Assembly: GCF_000143415.4 (NCBI RefSeq)
Contig: NW_003314438.1
Location: 62,001 to 126,000 of the forward strand
DNA: 64,000 nucleotides
DNA from: Selaginella moellendorffii
Taxonomy: Eukaryota > Streptophyta > Lycopodiopsida > Selaginellales > Selaginellaceae
Direction of reading: 5' to 3'
The notes below the pieces were generated by a model, which saw only the letters and a program-made list of their open reading frames with translations, did not search any database and was not told the DNA's origin. Positions 1 through 11,292 of the stretch are shown here, in pieces; the first letter of the stretch is position 1, and each line of letters starts with the position of its first letter. Made by a program: the position numbers and the translations under genes.

Positions 1-398
1 AATTTATTTTGTCTATCCAACCACTTTTGCCTTCGCTTTCACTAAGCTCCTTTACCATGGTTCCTGCTTATTATACCAACTCCTGCTTGATCTTACATAG
101 GTTTAACTATTTACTGTATGAACAATAGAGTGTTAGCCAACTCTTAACAGGTTCCCAAACTCTCTCCCAATCCCCTTCCCTATGTTAGACTAAAATTAAA
201 GTTCGATTACATTCCTTACAAGCACAAAAAACTAAGTATACCAAACCTCTAAATTCCTAATATCCCATGGTATGCAAGATTTGAATATAGTACCCTTTAG
301 ATCCCAAACTTTAGGTGCATCTCTTAGTTCGAAAGGAAGGCACAATCTCCTAAAAAGGGGCGAAGATCAATGAGCCTCATGGTACTCAAATGGGGCAT
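1..398. other. No gene recognised
   Basis: No coding signal, RNA gene or clear repeat boundary was found. The stretch is moderately AT-rich and ends at the start of a degenerate solo LTR. Confidence 0.5.
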
Positions 399-1997
399 TG
401 TGAGACACAAAATCCCTAGGTCTCAAAGTGGAGCCTGTGCCACATAGTAGTGGCTGAGGTAGAAGCCAAATGAGCATATTATATTTGGACTAAAAGCTCT
501 GACTTAAAAAGTCAAGAGCAGGAGTGGAACTCCCAATGAAGTGCTCGAGAAACAAGCACAAAGTGAGCAATAAGTGAGTCTCTAGAAAAGGGACACAAGA
601 AACATGGAAAAGTCTAAGATGGAGTCCAAGATGGAGGTCTAAGATGGACCCGAGATGGACCCGAGGTGGAGTCCAAGATGGAGTCTGAGATGGACCCGAG
701 ATGGAGTCCCAGATGGACCTGAGATAGAGTCTAAGATGGACCCGAGATGGATTCAGAGATGGACCCAAGATGGAGTCTGAGATGAAGTCCGAGGTGGACC
801 CGAGATGGAGTCCGAAATAGACTCAAGATGGAGTCTGAGATGGACCTGAGATGGAGTCTAAGATGGACCCAATATAGAGTTTGAGATGGACCCGAGATGG
901 AGTCCGAGATGGAATTGAGACCAAGACCGAGACCGAGACTGAGACCAAGTCCAAATCCAAAACCGAGACCGAGACTGAGTCCAAGTCCGAGTCTGAGTCC
1001 GAATACTAATACAGGCTATTGGGTGAAAGCCCAAAGCAATCATCCCCTGGGTTCCAAAAGTATAGTAGGGAGAATATGGGGGTTGGACCCAATGGGGCCA
1101 GGAAAGGCTAGTGTGACCCAGGAAGATTATGCTTGCATGCTGGGTGATGATATATTCACTAAGGAGTCCAAAGTTAGAGTGAATACTGACAAACAAATGG
1201 GGTAGCTTGATGAAGTGTTTAAAAGCCGGCTCTAGTTCCCCCAGGAAGTCGAATGGTTGATGCTCCCAGTCCAAACATGGGTGGGACTACCTATTTAGAT
1301 ACCTGCCGTGGCTCAACGGAACCTCACTCTAGCCCCATGGCTAGAGCACCCAAAGGTGGAAGGTGGGGAGAGTACCCATGAAGCTCGCATAGAGCCATGG
1401 TGTTCCGATATGTTGTCTCGAAGTCTTAGACAGTGGAAAGGAAGAGGGGCAATCCTCTAGGGTAGTGACCAAGGATATGGTCATATGGTGAGGAAATCCC
1501 AAAGGACAGTGAGACTTAGTGGTCGGGCCAGTGGGCCTTGACCCAATGGCAGTGTTGGCAAACACGGCTATGGATTGTAAAGAACTTAGTGGGGACTGAA
1601 AAAGGGATATTGGGGAACACTATTCCCCATGTTTGCGAGTATCCTAAAGATGTTAAGAAGTGGATCTGGGATGTCCACTCATGGACGGATGGCCCAGTCT
1701 TTGAGAGATCGGATTGTGATGCAGGTGGTATTGAACCACTAGTGTGGCAAAGGTGAATGGGCATGGCCTTAGCGTAACGGGCCGATATGTCAATGGTACC
1801 TTTGGGTGTTGGTCATGGGATCAGACACATGGAGCACTTGGACTAAGTGCAAAAGTTGAGTGGTATGGATGCCATTCTCAGGGTTAGCAAGCCCTAAGTC
1901 TAGAATAGGACTTATGGAGGTTGCAAATGAAACTCCTCCAAGTGATCAGGGGTGTGGTTAAATGACTAATGTAGAATGGAAAATTTAAAAGCTTATA
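399..1997 (+). mobile_element. Degenerate solo LTR of the large non-coding LTR family
   Basis: It starts TGTGAGACAC and ends near GCTTATA. It is a reverse-complement relative of the LTRs at 5561-7259 and 11293-13006, so it points the opposite way. Shared landmarks include the GAGACACAAAATCCCTAGG start, the GGTGAAAGCCCAAAG segment near 1020, and the purine-rich tandem repeat (GAGATGGA/GACCGAGA type) at about 600-1000. The flanking pentamers GGCAT and GGCAC differ at one base, which fits an old target-site duplication. No interior follows, so it is best read as a solo LTR. Small reading frames here come from low-complexity repeats. Confidence 0.75.
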
Positions 1998-2039
1998 GGC
2001 ACCATTCCACCTAAGCCAAGAGCACCACAAATAGTTTCC

Positions 2040-2900
2040 CTTCTAGGAGTAAGAAATGTTTTTAAACACTTCCTTAAGGAACCTCTCTATCACTCATGAA
2101 GTCTATGCTCACTCCCACTCAAGGCTACTAACCCTTAATCCCAATCCCAATTTGGTTTGGAAGCACCACTAGAGAGTTCCTTTAAGACTAAATCCTTATC
2201 CTCACTATCCCTACTATACTTTTAGAACCTGCCACAACTCACCCTCCCCCCCCCCACCACAAGGGGATAATCACTTTAGGCAACTTGTATTAGTATTTGT
2301 ACTCAATCTTAGACTCAATCTCAAACTTGGTCTCAAATTTGGTCTTAGACCTGATCTCAGATCTTATACTCAATCTAGGACTCAATCTTATACTCAGTCT
2401 CATCCGATGAACTTTTTATTATTTAAATTGTGGTTTTGAGGATCCTTTAACATATGACACTTTGGGGAGTTGGTTCTCTACAACTCCACCACCCATAGAA
2501 AAAGTTTGATACCCACATCAAACGTACCTATTCAAACCTACAACTTGTTAGCATGGCTTCAAGGGCATTCCCCCACTTAGTAATGTGCCTAAATCAGCTT
2601 CCCTAACTAGAAACTTATAGCAACAAGATATAGGTGTCCTTATACCCCTCACCTCACATTTCTTTAATAGAGGGTTGGGACTTAAACCCAACCTTGCTTT
2701 ACTAAAGGGTTAGGACTTGAACACAACCTCCATAAAATATATCTATGGATTTGATATCTTCTTAGGGAGTCAAGTGTAGTTCCCTACACTTGGTTGACTC
2801 AACTAAACCCTTGCAAATTAGTTTACCTTTAGCATGCCTTCGGAACTCAATATTAGACATTCCTCAATTTCATAAATTGATACTTTAATTAAACTTTGTA
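2040..2900 (-). repeat. Decayed fragment of the same LTR family (LTR end plus interior)
   Basis: At about 2290-2400 is a degraded version of the CTCGGACTC repeat (now CTCAATCTTAGACTCAATC type). At about 2487 is the segment ACTCCACCACCCATAG, which lies just inside the left LTR of the complete element (7260). At about 2690-2760 is a phrase like that at 8735-8810 (repeated GGGACTTGAACCCAACCT). The order matches a minus-oriented copy. No boundaries or target duplication could be defined. Confidence 0.6.
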
Positions 2901-3399
2901 TAAGTACACAAAGTTCTACCTTGCAAAAATTCCTTTACTAAATCTTAAGCATTCACTAGGTTCTCTTTTGCTTCCCATGTTGCTTTATAGAATGGAAACT
3001 CTTTCCACCTCACATGAATTCCAAATTCCAAATGTTAAGTTTTTCTTGGGAAGTTATTAATGGGTGAGTTATTTAAAGTCCTGTGGAACTCAATGTCATC
3101 GAGTATTATGGAGAGTTACCCGCAATGGAGGCATTCACAACTGGACTCACCCCAATACTCAAATGTGGTGAGTTGTTATAGAATATTTCTATAAATCCTA
3201 AACGACTTACCCAATTAGTCTAATCTCTAGAGACATAAAATTGCAAATAATCCTTTAGTTGCCTATTCACCCTTTTTGTTTATCCATCTGTCAAGAAGTG
3301 TTATTTCGGCCGCTATAGCCTCCGTAACCTAAAATTTCAGCTCGAAACACTTGACTTAATACTTATTACATGTCTGTGGATGATAGGTTGTGCTAAATT

Positions 3400-4440
3400 T
3401 CAGTTTGGTACAATATTGCTCCAAGAGAGTTCTCTAAAACTTGCTAGTGAAAATCTTATCTCAATTTAAGATGATTTCTTCTACCCTTCCCTGCACTCGA
3501 ATCACTTGGTTGAAGAATAATTTTGCCACACCTTTGGCATCCACTTCTTACATTTATATGAAATCTCACAATCGAACTTGGCAAAAGCATTGATCCATTG
3601 ACCTTGTTTCCCTCAAATGTTGAGCTATAACAAAAAGTGTTTTGTTGCCACATTATTCATGTATACCTTGAAGTGTCTCCCAAGGTAATGTCACCACTCT
3701 TTAAGTGCTTTGACCACCACAAATAATTCCTTTCAAAGGCAAGCCACATTTGTTGAGCTTTATCCAACTTCTTCAAGAAAAACACCATTGGGTGATTGTC
3801 TTACTTCAATACTGTGCCCAACACAAAGTCTAAAACATCCATTTCTACCTCAAAATTATTACCAAAGTTTGGTAATATCAACATGGGAGCCTTCCTTAAT
3901 TTCTTTTTGAGGTGGATAAATATCACCTTACATTCCATTATTCATACCATCTTCCCTTTTCCTATTTGGTATATTAAAGGTAGAGTTACTCTTGAATATT
4001 GTTTGATGAATTTTTAATAGTAGTTACATAACCCCAATAATGCCTTTAATTCATGTATGTTTGTTCCCATTTCTAAATTGTTTAGACCTTCTCAAGGTCC
4101 ACTTTAAATTTGTCCTTGCCCACTACATGCCTAAGAAATTTTACCTTTTATTGAGCAAAGTCATATGTGCTCTCTTTAGTATACAATTTATGTTTTTTTA
4201 GTTTCTTAAACACCTTCGTCAAGTGTTCAGCATGCTCCTTTAGTGTCTCCCAATAGATTAGGATCTTGTCAATATAAATGACCATAAAGTGATCCAAATA
4301 GAGTACAAAAATGTGGTTCATTAGTGCCGAGAACATTGTTGGTGCATTACATAGCCCAAAAAACATCACTAGAAACTCAACACTTCTATACTTTATTTAA
4401 TAAGTTATCTTCTCAACATCTTCCTCTATTATCTTAATTT
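3400..4440 (-). pseudogene. Ty3/gypsy pol remnant (reverse transcriptase and RNase H)
   Basis: The minus strand at 4148-4369 encodes a clear RT block: FGLCNAPTMF is followed by YIDKILIY, a changed form of the catalytic YIDDILIY box. The second catalytic Asp is therefore Lys here. Downstream, at about 3600-3720, comes an RNase H-like stretch (VVVKALKEWRHYLGRHFKVY), then the tether-region pattern around FDCEISYK at about 3540. The frame is broken repeatedly. The matching gag and protease lie at 13.0-14.4 kb on the same strand. I infer that the LTR element at 5561-13006 and a TRIM at 4827-5449 landed in this older element. Confidence 0.8.
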
Positions 4441-4826
4441 GGTAGTATCATGAAGTCAATTCTTGAGAAGTATTTTTCTTTTCCCAACCTATCAAACAAG
4501 TCCTTAATCCTTGGTAAAAGGTACTTGTTTTTCTATGTATACTTATTGAGTAATTAATAGTCTATCTACATATGTATACAGCTATCTTTATTTTTTTTCA
4601 TAAATAATACTGGTAACTTGCTCAATTTAATATACCCTTTATCAACTAACTCCTAAAGTTGGCATTTAAGCTCATTGAATTCCTGTTTGTTTAACCAATA
4701 GAGGGTAGGTGAACCACTATTTTAGCATCCTTGACTAACCACTATTTTAGCATCCTTGACTAACTCAATTTTTTGTTCTATTGGTCAGGTAGGGGGTAGT
4801 CTTGCTAGTAACTCCTCTAGCATAGT

Positions 4827-5449
4827 TATAAGCTTTTGAATTTAGACTTCCTGAGAGGTCACTCAGCCCAGTACTATTCAAACCCAAGGACACTTAACCC
4901 TAAGTATCCCAAAACTCTTAACTGATTGGAAAAAAGAGTGCACTTTTATTCATTAACTCTTTCCCTCTATATTTGAATCTATATGAATCATTTCTTGAAT
5001 CATTTCTCGAATCATTTCTCGAATCATTCCCTTTAGTTGCTTACAATCCATCACACTTCTCTACAAATTCACACCTTCATAAACAGAAGTTGAGAGCTGC
5101 AACTTTCTCAAGAGCCTTGCTCTCTTGACACTCTACCCCTCAGGTTGAGCCAGCCAAAAGCAAGTTGGACTTACCAAATGTCAATCTCAACATATGGTAT
5201 AATTCTTTTCGCCAACCAATAGAGTTGAAACTAAAACCTCTTTGATACCAAATATAAGCTCATGAATTTAAACTTCTTGAGAGGTCACCCAATTTAGTAT
5301 TATTCAAACCTAAAGACGCATAATCCCAAGTATCCTAAAATACTTAATTGATTGAAAAAGGGGATGCACTTTTATTCATAGACCCTTTCCCTCTATATTT
5401 AAACCATTATGGATCGTCTCTTGAATCATTCCATTTAGTCACTTACAAT
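4827..5449 (-). mobile_element. TRIM-like miniature LTR element, 5' LTR truncated
   Basis: Two similar LTRs lie in direct order. The first, 4827-5140, reads TGTCAAGAG...AGCTTATA on the minus strand. The second, from about 5250, is cut off near 5449. The interior is only about 110 bp. On the minus strand it begins with TTTGGTATCAAAGAG, close to a tRNA-Met primer-binding site, and ends with the purine tract GAGGGGTAGAG directly before the next LTR. LTR plus PBS plus PPT with no coding room is the definition of a TRIM. Relatives lie at 14408-14846 and about 33200-33385. Confidence 0.75.
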
Positions 5450-5560
5450 GGTATCTTAGAATTATCTGTTAAACCACTAAAGGCACTTCCTCTGCTCCCA
5501 TATTTTATCACTCCCTATTGAAAGTAAACACAAAAATGTTGTCCTTTAGTGAGTTATCCT

Positions 5561-7259
5561 TGTAAGCGACTAAATTTTCCATTCTACTTTAGTCACTTAA
5601 CCACACCTCCGACCACTTGGAGGAGTCTCATTCACAACCTCCATCAGTCCAATTCAGGACTTGGGACTTGCTAGCCCCAAGAATGGCATCCATGCCACTC
5701 AACACGTGCACCTGGTCCAGGTGCTCCACGTGTCCGGTCCCAAGACCGACACCCAAAGGTGCCACTAACATCTCAGCCCGTTACGCTAAGGCCATGCCCA
5801 TTCACCTTTGCTGCACTAGTGGTCCAATACCACTTGCATCACCATCCCGTCTCTCCAAGACTGGGCCATCTGTCCACGAGTGGTCATCCTAGATCCACAC
5901 CTTAGCATCCTTAGGATGCCCACAGACCTGGGGAATCACCTTCCCCAAAGTCCCTTTGTCAGTTCCTACCAAGTCCCTTCTTGCCCCTGGCCGTGTTTGC
6001 TAACACTGCCACTGGATCGAGGCCCACAGGCCCGACCACTAAGTCCCACGGTCCTCTGGGACTTCCTCACCACACGACTGTGTCCTTGGTCACTACCCCA
6101 GGGGACTGCTCCTCTTCCTTTCCACAGTCTGGGCCTTTGGGACAACATTTCGGAACACCGTGGCCTTACGCGAGCCACCTGGGTACTCTCCCCGCCTTTC
6201 GCCTTTAGGTGCTCTAGCCATGGGCTTAGAGCGAGGTTTCGTTGAGCCACGCCTGGTATCCAAGTAAGTAGTGCCACCCACACTTGGACTGGGAGCATCG
6301 GCCAGTCGATCTCCCGGGGGAACTAGAGCCGGCTCTTGAACACTTCACCAAGCTACCCCGCTTGTTGGTCCGTATTCACTCTAGTCTTGGACTTCCCAGT
6401 GGTCAGTTCATCACCCAACACTGGGTCTGGCCTTCCTGGGCCAAACTGGCCTTTCCTGGCCAAACTGGCTCCACTGCAGTCCTCCCCCTTCCTATACTTT
6501 TGGAGCTCACCAAACCCCCCAAGGTCTGGGAGACAAACACTTTGGGCTTTCACCCTCTCAGACTCGAACTCGGACTCGGACTCGGACTGGGACTCGGACT
6601 CGGACTCGGACTCGGACTCGGACTCGGACTCGGACTCAGACTCGGACTCGGACTCGGGCTCGGGCTCGGTCTGAGCTTTGGCCTCGGTCTCGATCTCGGT
6701 CCCAGTCTTGGTCCCGGTCTCGGTCCCAGTCTCGGTCTTGACCTCGGACTCTATCTCGGGTCCTTCTCAGACTCCATCTCGGACTCCATCTCAGTCCATC
6801 TCGGACTCCATCTCGGACTCCATCTCGGACTCTGTCTCGGTCCATCTCGGACTCCATCTCGGGTCCATATCGGACTCCATCTCGGTTCACCTCGGACTCC
6901 ACCTCGGACTCCATCTCGGGTCCATCTCGGACTCCATCTCGGACTCCACTTCGGACTCCATATCGGACTCCACTTCGGGTCCATCTCGGACTCCAACTAG
7001 GGTCCGTCTCGAACTCCATCTCGGACACTTCCACGTGTCATGTGTTGGTCCTTTTTGGGTCCCTTTTTGGAGCCTTGCTTATTGCTTGCTTTGTGCTCGC
7101 TCCTTGAGCACTTTGTTGGGAGTTCCACTCCCGCTCTCGACCTTTCAAGTCGAAGCTTTTAGTCCAAACGTGTTACACTCGTTTGGCTTTCACTTCGGCC
7201 ACTACCACGTGGCACCCTTTCCAGCTCCACTTTGGGGCCTAGGGATTTTGTGTCTCACA
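5561..7259 (-). repeat. Left (3') LTR of the LARD-like element
   Basis: It runs TGTAAGCGAC...TGTCTCACA on the plus strand. It matches the right LTR almost base for base outside the tandem-repeat section, where repeat number differs (1699 versus 1714 bp in total). Long reading frames inside (for example 6284-7000 and 6678-7322) translate the low-complexity repeat and are not genes. Confidence 0.9.
6555..7030. repeat. CTCGGA / CTCGGACTCCAT tandem repeat inside LTR
   Basis: It begins with a nearly pure run of ACTCGG hexamers (about 6562-6658). It then passes into longer degenerate units built from CATCTCGGACTC and GGTCCATCTCGG. The array is open in several frames on both strands. A shorter hexamer run and a similar long-unit array occur in the right LTR at about 12290-12780. 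Confidence 0.85.
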
Positions 7260-7271
7260 ACTCCACCACCC
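7260..7271 (-). other. Polypurine tract of LARD-like element
   Basis: On the minus strand the sequence just before the 3' LTR reads ACTCCACCACCC reverse-complemented, a G/A-rich tract. It is in the position expected for second-strand priming. Confidence 0.6.
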
Positions 7272-10200
7272 ATAGACGAAGTTCGATGTCCTCATCGAAC
7301 GGTAAACCATTTTATAAAGTAACACCCGCATGTGTTACCATTTCCATCCTTGGCCCCTAGCCAATATTTGTCAATGGTTTGACACCAAAGGCTCACCATG
7401 CCTTGCCCATCCTCTAAGGAGGATAGTCTCTCCAACTTAGAGACTCCCTTGACCACCTGGGGTGGGTTGCTCCTTTTTATTGGTTCAGTTCTCGCTAAAC
7501 CCGTTAGAGACACCCTCTCTAACTCAATTCCACTACTCATTCTTGAGTAGTCACAAATTCTATTGATCTACCTTTGCACTTTGGAACGTTTACTTTTGAC
7601 TTCTTGAAGTCAATTTCCTAGGTGTCTCCGACACCTTGCCTTGCACATTTTGTGCAATTCCACTTCCCCTCTTAGGAAGTTCTCTACTCGAGGGCACCTT
7701 CATCCTCTTTTCTATTTTTGTGCCACCATTTGGCATTACGTTCCATTTATCATTATTTGTGCTAGGGCTGTCCACGGCCCTATCTTTTGGCTCCTTAGTT
7801 GCTCCCTCACTTAGCCTTTCCTTTGCCAAATTGGAACACTTGGGAATCCGTCCTTGGAAGTCCACTTCTTTTTCCGCAATCCGTTAACACCAAACACATT
7901 AGTGACTTTGGCTAACTTTGCCACTTGGATTCTTTCCAATGGATTCCACGGCCCTATCTTGGGCACTCGTCTTTTGCTCCTATCCTTGGATTGTTGCACC
8001 AAGCAACATAGGATCGCTACCTCCATTTTTAAGGTTTCCTTTCAGTTCCATAGCAAACACTTTGCTTTGCCAAGTCCAGAGGGTGTTCACCCCTAGTACG
8101 TCTCTTTAACATTTTTTGTCGTGGGCTCTATCCACGGCCCAACTTTTTGAGACCCTCCCTTGGATCTTTTATAGAGACTACTTTCCTTGGACTTATTATG
8201 CCATAGCATTGACATAGCTCATTTCCCTTAGGTGTTCTTCCCACTTGGTCACCTCAACCAAGCCACACCTTTATCAATAGTTCAAATCAACACTTTGAAC
8301 TAGGAATCATATTCCTTAACCCAAATAAAGACTTTGTCCTTGTTTAGCCACAAGATCACCTAGTGATCTTATCTTGACCCCTTAATAGGTCTATTAATAG
8401 GGACTAGGTCTTCCAGACCCTTCTAAGTTGTTGACTATGACCCCGGGGGCATCCCCCACACTTGGCGGTGCGCCCAAGCCAGCCCTTCCGGCCAAGGATC
8501 CATAGCAACTGAGACTGGGTGTCCCCATCTCATTCACCACATCCTTGGTGCCCTTTGCACCAAAGTGTTCAAGTTAGACATGCCGAGCTTTCACTCTAAG
8601 CAATCTAACCGTGCATCACGACTCCGAGGCATCCCTCGCTTGGCGGTGTGCCCAAACCAGTCTCCTCACTGAGAATCCATGACCACCGAAATATGAGTGT
8701 CCTCATATTCCAAACCATCACCACGCCCTAGTGATTTGGGACTCGAACCCAAGCACTAGAGGGTCGGGACTCGAACCCAACCTCCGTATATGCATCTACG
8801 GATGGCATCACCCTAGATGCCTGGCATGACTCCCCACGCCGGTGCACCAACTTATATTCAAAGCGCGCTACAGATCACAGCTTAGGAACCTAGTTCCTCC
8901 ACACTGCCAAGTCCTCTCACTTGACAAGTCTGGGATCATGCATGGACTCCTCCATGCTTGGCCCCATGGCCCACCCCTTTTGAAGTTATCTCCTTCAACT
9001 AGGGTATTTGTTCCCCTGACTTGCCAATCTCGCTTTGGCAAGCCCTCCGACCACTGTAACATGGTCCTGCACAAGTGTGAAAGCCCTCTCTTTGAACTCT
9101 CGGGAACTACTTCCCTAACCTTGATAGCCTTGCCTCATGGCAAGCTTCAAGACCACGCTTCTGCTGCGCCACTCTGATTTCACGCGTTCCTTGAACCATT
9201 TACGCTTGGCCTTTCTAGGTACTAAGCTACCTAGAATCATCTTTGGGAACCTTGAAGGAACTCTATCCTTTAGCTTGCTAAGGCCTCCCTTTTTGCAAGC
9301 TTTCCAATCACCATATAATCTAACATGGACAATTCCATATTTTAGACTCTCCATGGCATCACGGTTGCTAGCGGCAACACCCTCGAGCTCCCACTTGATT
9401 CTCCACTCCCAGCTGGCATAACCAACCTTGGTGATGCCCTTCGATTCCTATGGTTCGGTTCCACCCCTTTACTTCTTGCTTTTGGCTTCACACCTTTCCT
9501 TTGGTCATTCTCCTCTAGACTAGGAGGATAGCTTTGCACTTTCTATCATGCCTTAGCAAGTATTCTTAGGGATGAACCTACTCGATAGCCTAGGGAGTGG
9601 TTCCTCAATCCAAGTATGCTCACCCTATAATCCCACACACCGAGATTACATTGTTGCTTATGGGCCTTTACATGCCCATCGCTAGCCTTGCCAAAATTCC
9701 ATTTTTGGCTTTGTCCAATTCGAGTAGACAGTCTTCTCCTATCTCCGCCACCTTAGACATTTGGATAGCACCTTCTATCCATCATTCGCTAGGGACTTAG
9801 TCCCTTGGGCCTTATCTATTGCCCTCGCAACATCAAACACCACCTCCTGGTGTTCTAGAGTGTTCGGGTGTCCCAATGACGGCTTCCTTGATAATGAGTA
9901 TTTCCTGTCATGACATTGACTTACTATATTGCAACATAAGCAGCTTATCCCCCGTAAGGGTATATCCAACTTCCTTATGCCATTAAGAAGGCTTGGGTAG
10001 CTACCTTCTACCCGTTTAACCAATTATTTTGCACCTCTTGCTTAGTTGCCTCATAGTTGTCAAGTCCTACAACTCATTGCTAGTACTTCCACACCTCCAT
10101 CATTATCTGGGTCACCACACTCTAACCGCATGCTCTGCAACTTAGGCTATGCCATTCCCATTTCCATTGGGATTCCTTTGGCAAGGGGTTCTCATGAACC

Positions 10201-11278
10201 CACCAACATAGCCTCAAGGTATCACACCTTGGCACATTTGGTGTCTCCACACCATCGGCTCCACGAGCCTACCTCTATGACACTTCTTCTTTGTGTCTAC
10301 GTCTTTGCCAAGACCAATACCACTCTTTTTCATGCCAACCATCCATTAGCACTGCACCATAGATGTCACACACAACTTTGTTTCAAAGTTGTTTTCTTTT
10401 GGGAACACCCTTCCCACGACTTTAGCATGGCACATTTTGCCATCGATGAGATACCCTCTGTTCTCATCCTTGGATCCTATGATCCCCCCCATCCTTCGTG
10501 GGGTACCACACACCTCAGTCCAAATGCTTCCATCAATCCTTTAGGATTATTCCTTGACTCTATTGGAGTCATCCAGCTTTTTGGACTTTGTCATCCGACG
10601 ACCCATGAGGTCTTACCTTTGAGGTGCCAGCTCACTAGAATACAACTTCTTGTATTCAGGTCCTACTCACAAGGACCATCTTTGCAAGTGTTACTCCAAC
10701 ACTTGATTTGTTCTCTTGGGGCAACCTTTTGCCTCTTAGGACCACTTGTCCATGTGATGAGAATACCAACTCATCCTCTAAGTACATCCCCAACTCCTTG
10801 GGTTGTTCCAGCATTTATCAAGGGTAACCTTAGCTACTATTTCGAGAACTTGTGTCCTCTCCTATATTTGACCTCCCATGGTCATCAATTCCGGTCTCAA
10901 AGTTATGAGCACTGGCCTCAACTATATGAGGGTAATCTTGTGACTCCTTTATTATTTTGGAGTCTACATCTTTCCCGTGATCCCAATTATAGTTGTTTAC
11001 CACAACTACGTTAGCCCGTTTGCTGCATCAAACACTCATCTGGATCACATCCTCAGCTCTCTGAGGAAACCTTATACTGTTCCCAAGATCCCAAAGTCGT
11101 TCTATTATTGGCCCTTTTCTATCCACCACATCTTGCCCAAGTTCACGCATGAACTTGAGTGGAGAGCCATGTCCTCTCGACATGCTACTCCTCAAGGATA
11201 GGCCCACTCCTAGGACCTTCCAATGCCAACATCAATGGTGATATACTTGAGCACCAATAAAAGTCGGACTAAGGAACA
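7272..11278 (-). other. LARD interior without recognisable genes
   Basis: No retroviral-type motif (zinc knuckle, DTG/DSG protease, YxDD, integrase HHCC or DDE) was found in six frames. The largest frame, 10046-11014 plus, has no recognisable domain and runs against the element's orientation. A phrase pair at about 8440-8520 and 8640-8700 (GCGGTG...GCCCAA...CCAG) is repeated within the interior. Confidence 0.6.
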
Positions 11279-11290
11279 GCTTCGATACCA
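11279..11290 (-). other. Primer-binding site of LARD-like element
   Basis: The minus strand reads TGGTATCGAAGC, differing at two positions from the common plant initiator-Met primer site TGGTATCAGAGC. It starts two bases inside the 5' LTR (11293). Confidence 0.8.
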
Positions 11291-11292
11291 GT

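Noticed and set aside
4240-4300. Considered the RT relic as an active element
   Set aside because: The YIDD box is changed to YIDK, the frame is broken and the gag half is separated by insertions.
6284-7322. Long open frames with Leu-Gly, Ser-Asp or Arg-Trp repeats on both strands
   Set aside because: They translate the CTCGGACTC tandem repeat in the LTR; several frames are open at once and no domain appears. The same applies to 12085-13018 and 490-1274.
10046-11014. 322-aa plus-strand frame in the LARD interior
   Set aside because: No recognisable domain, the composition is that of the surrounding non-coding DNA, and it runs opposite to the element's transcript direction.
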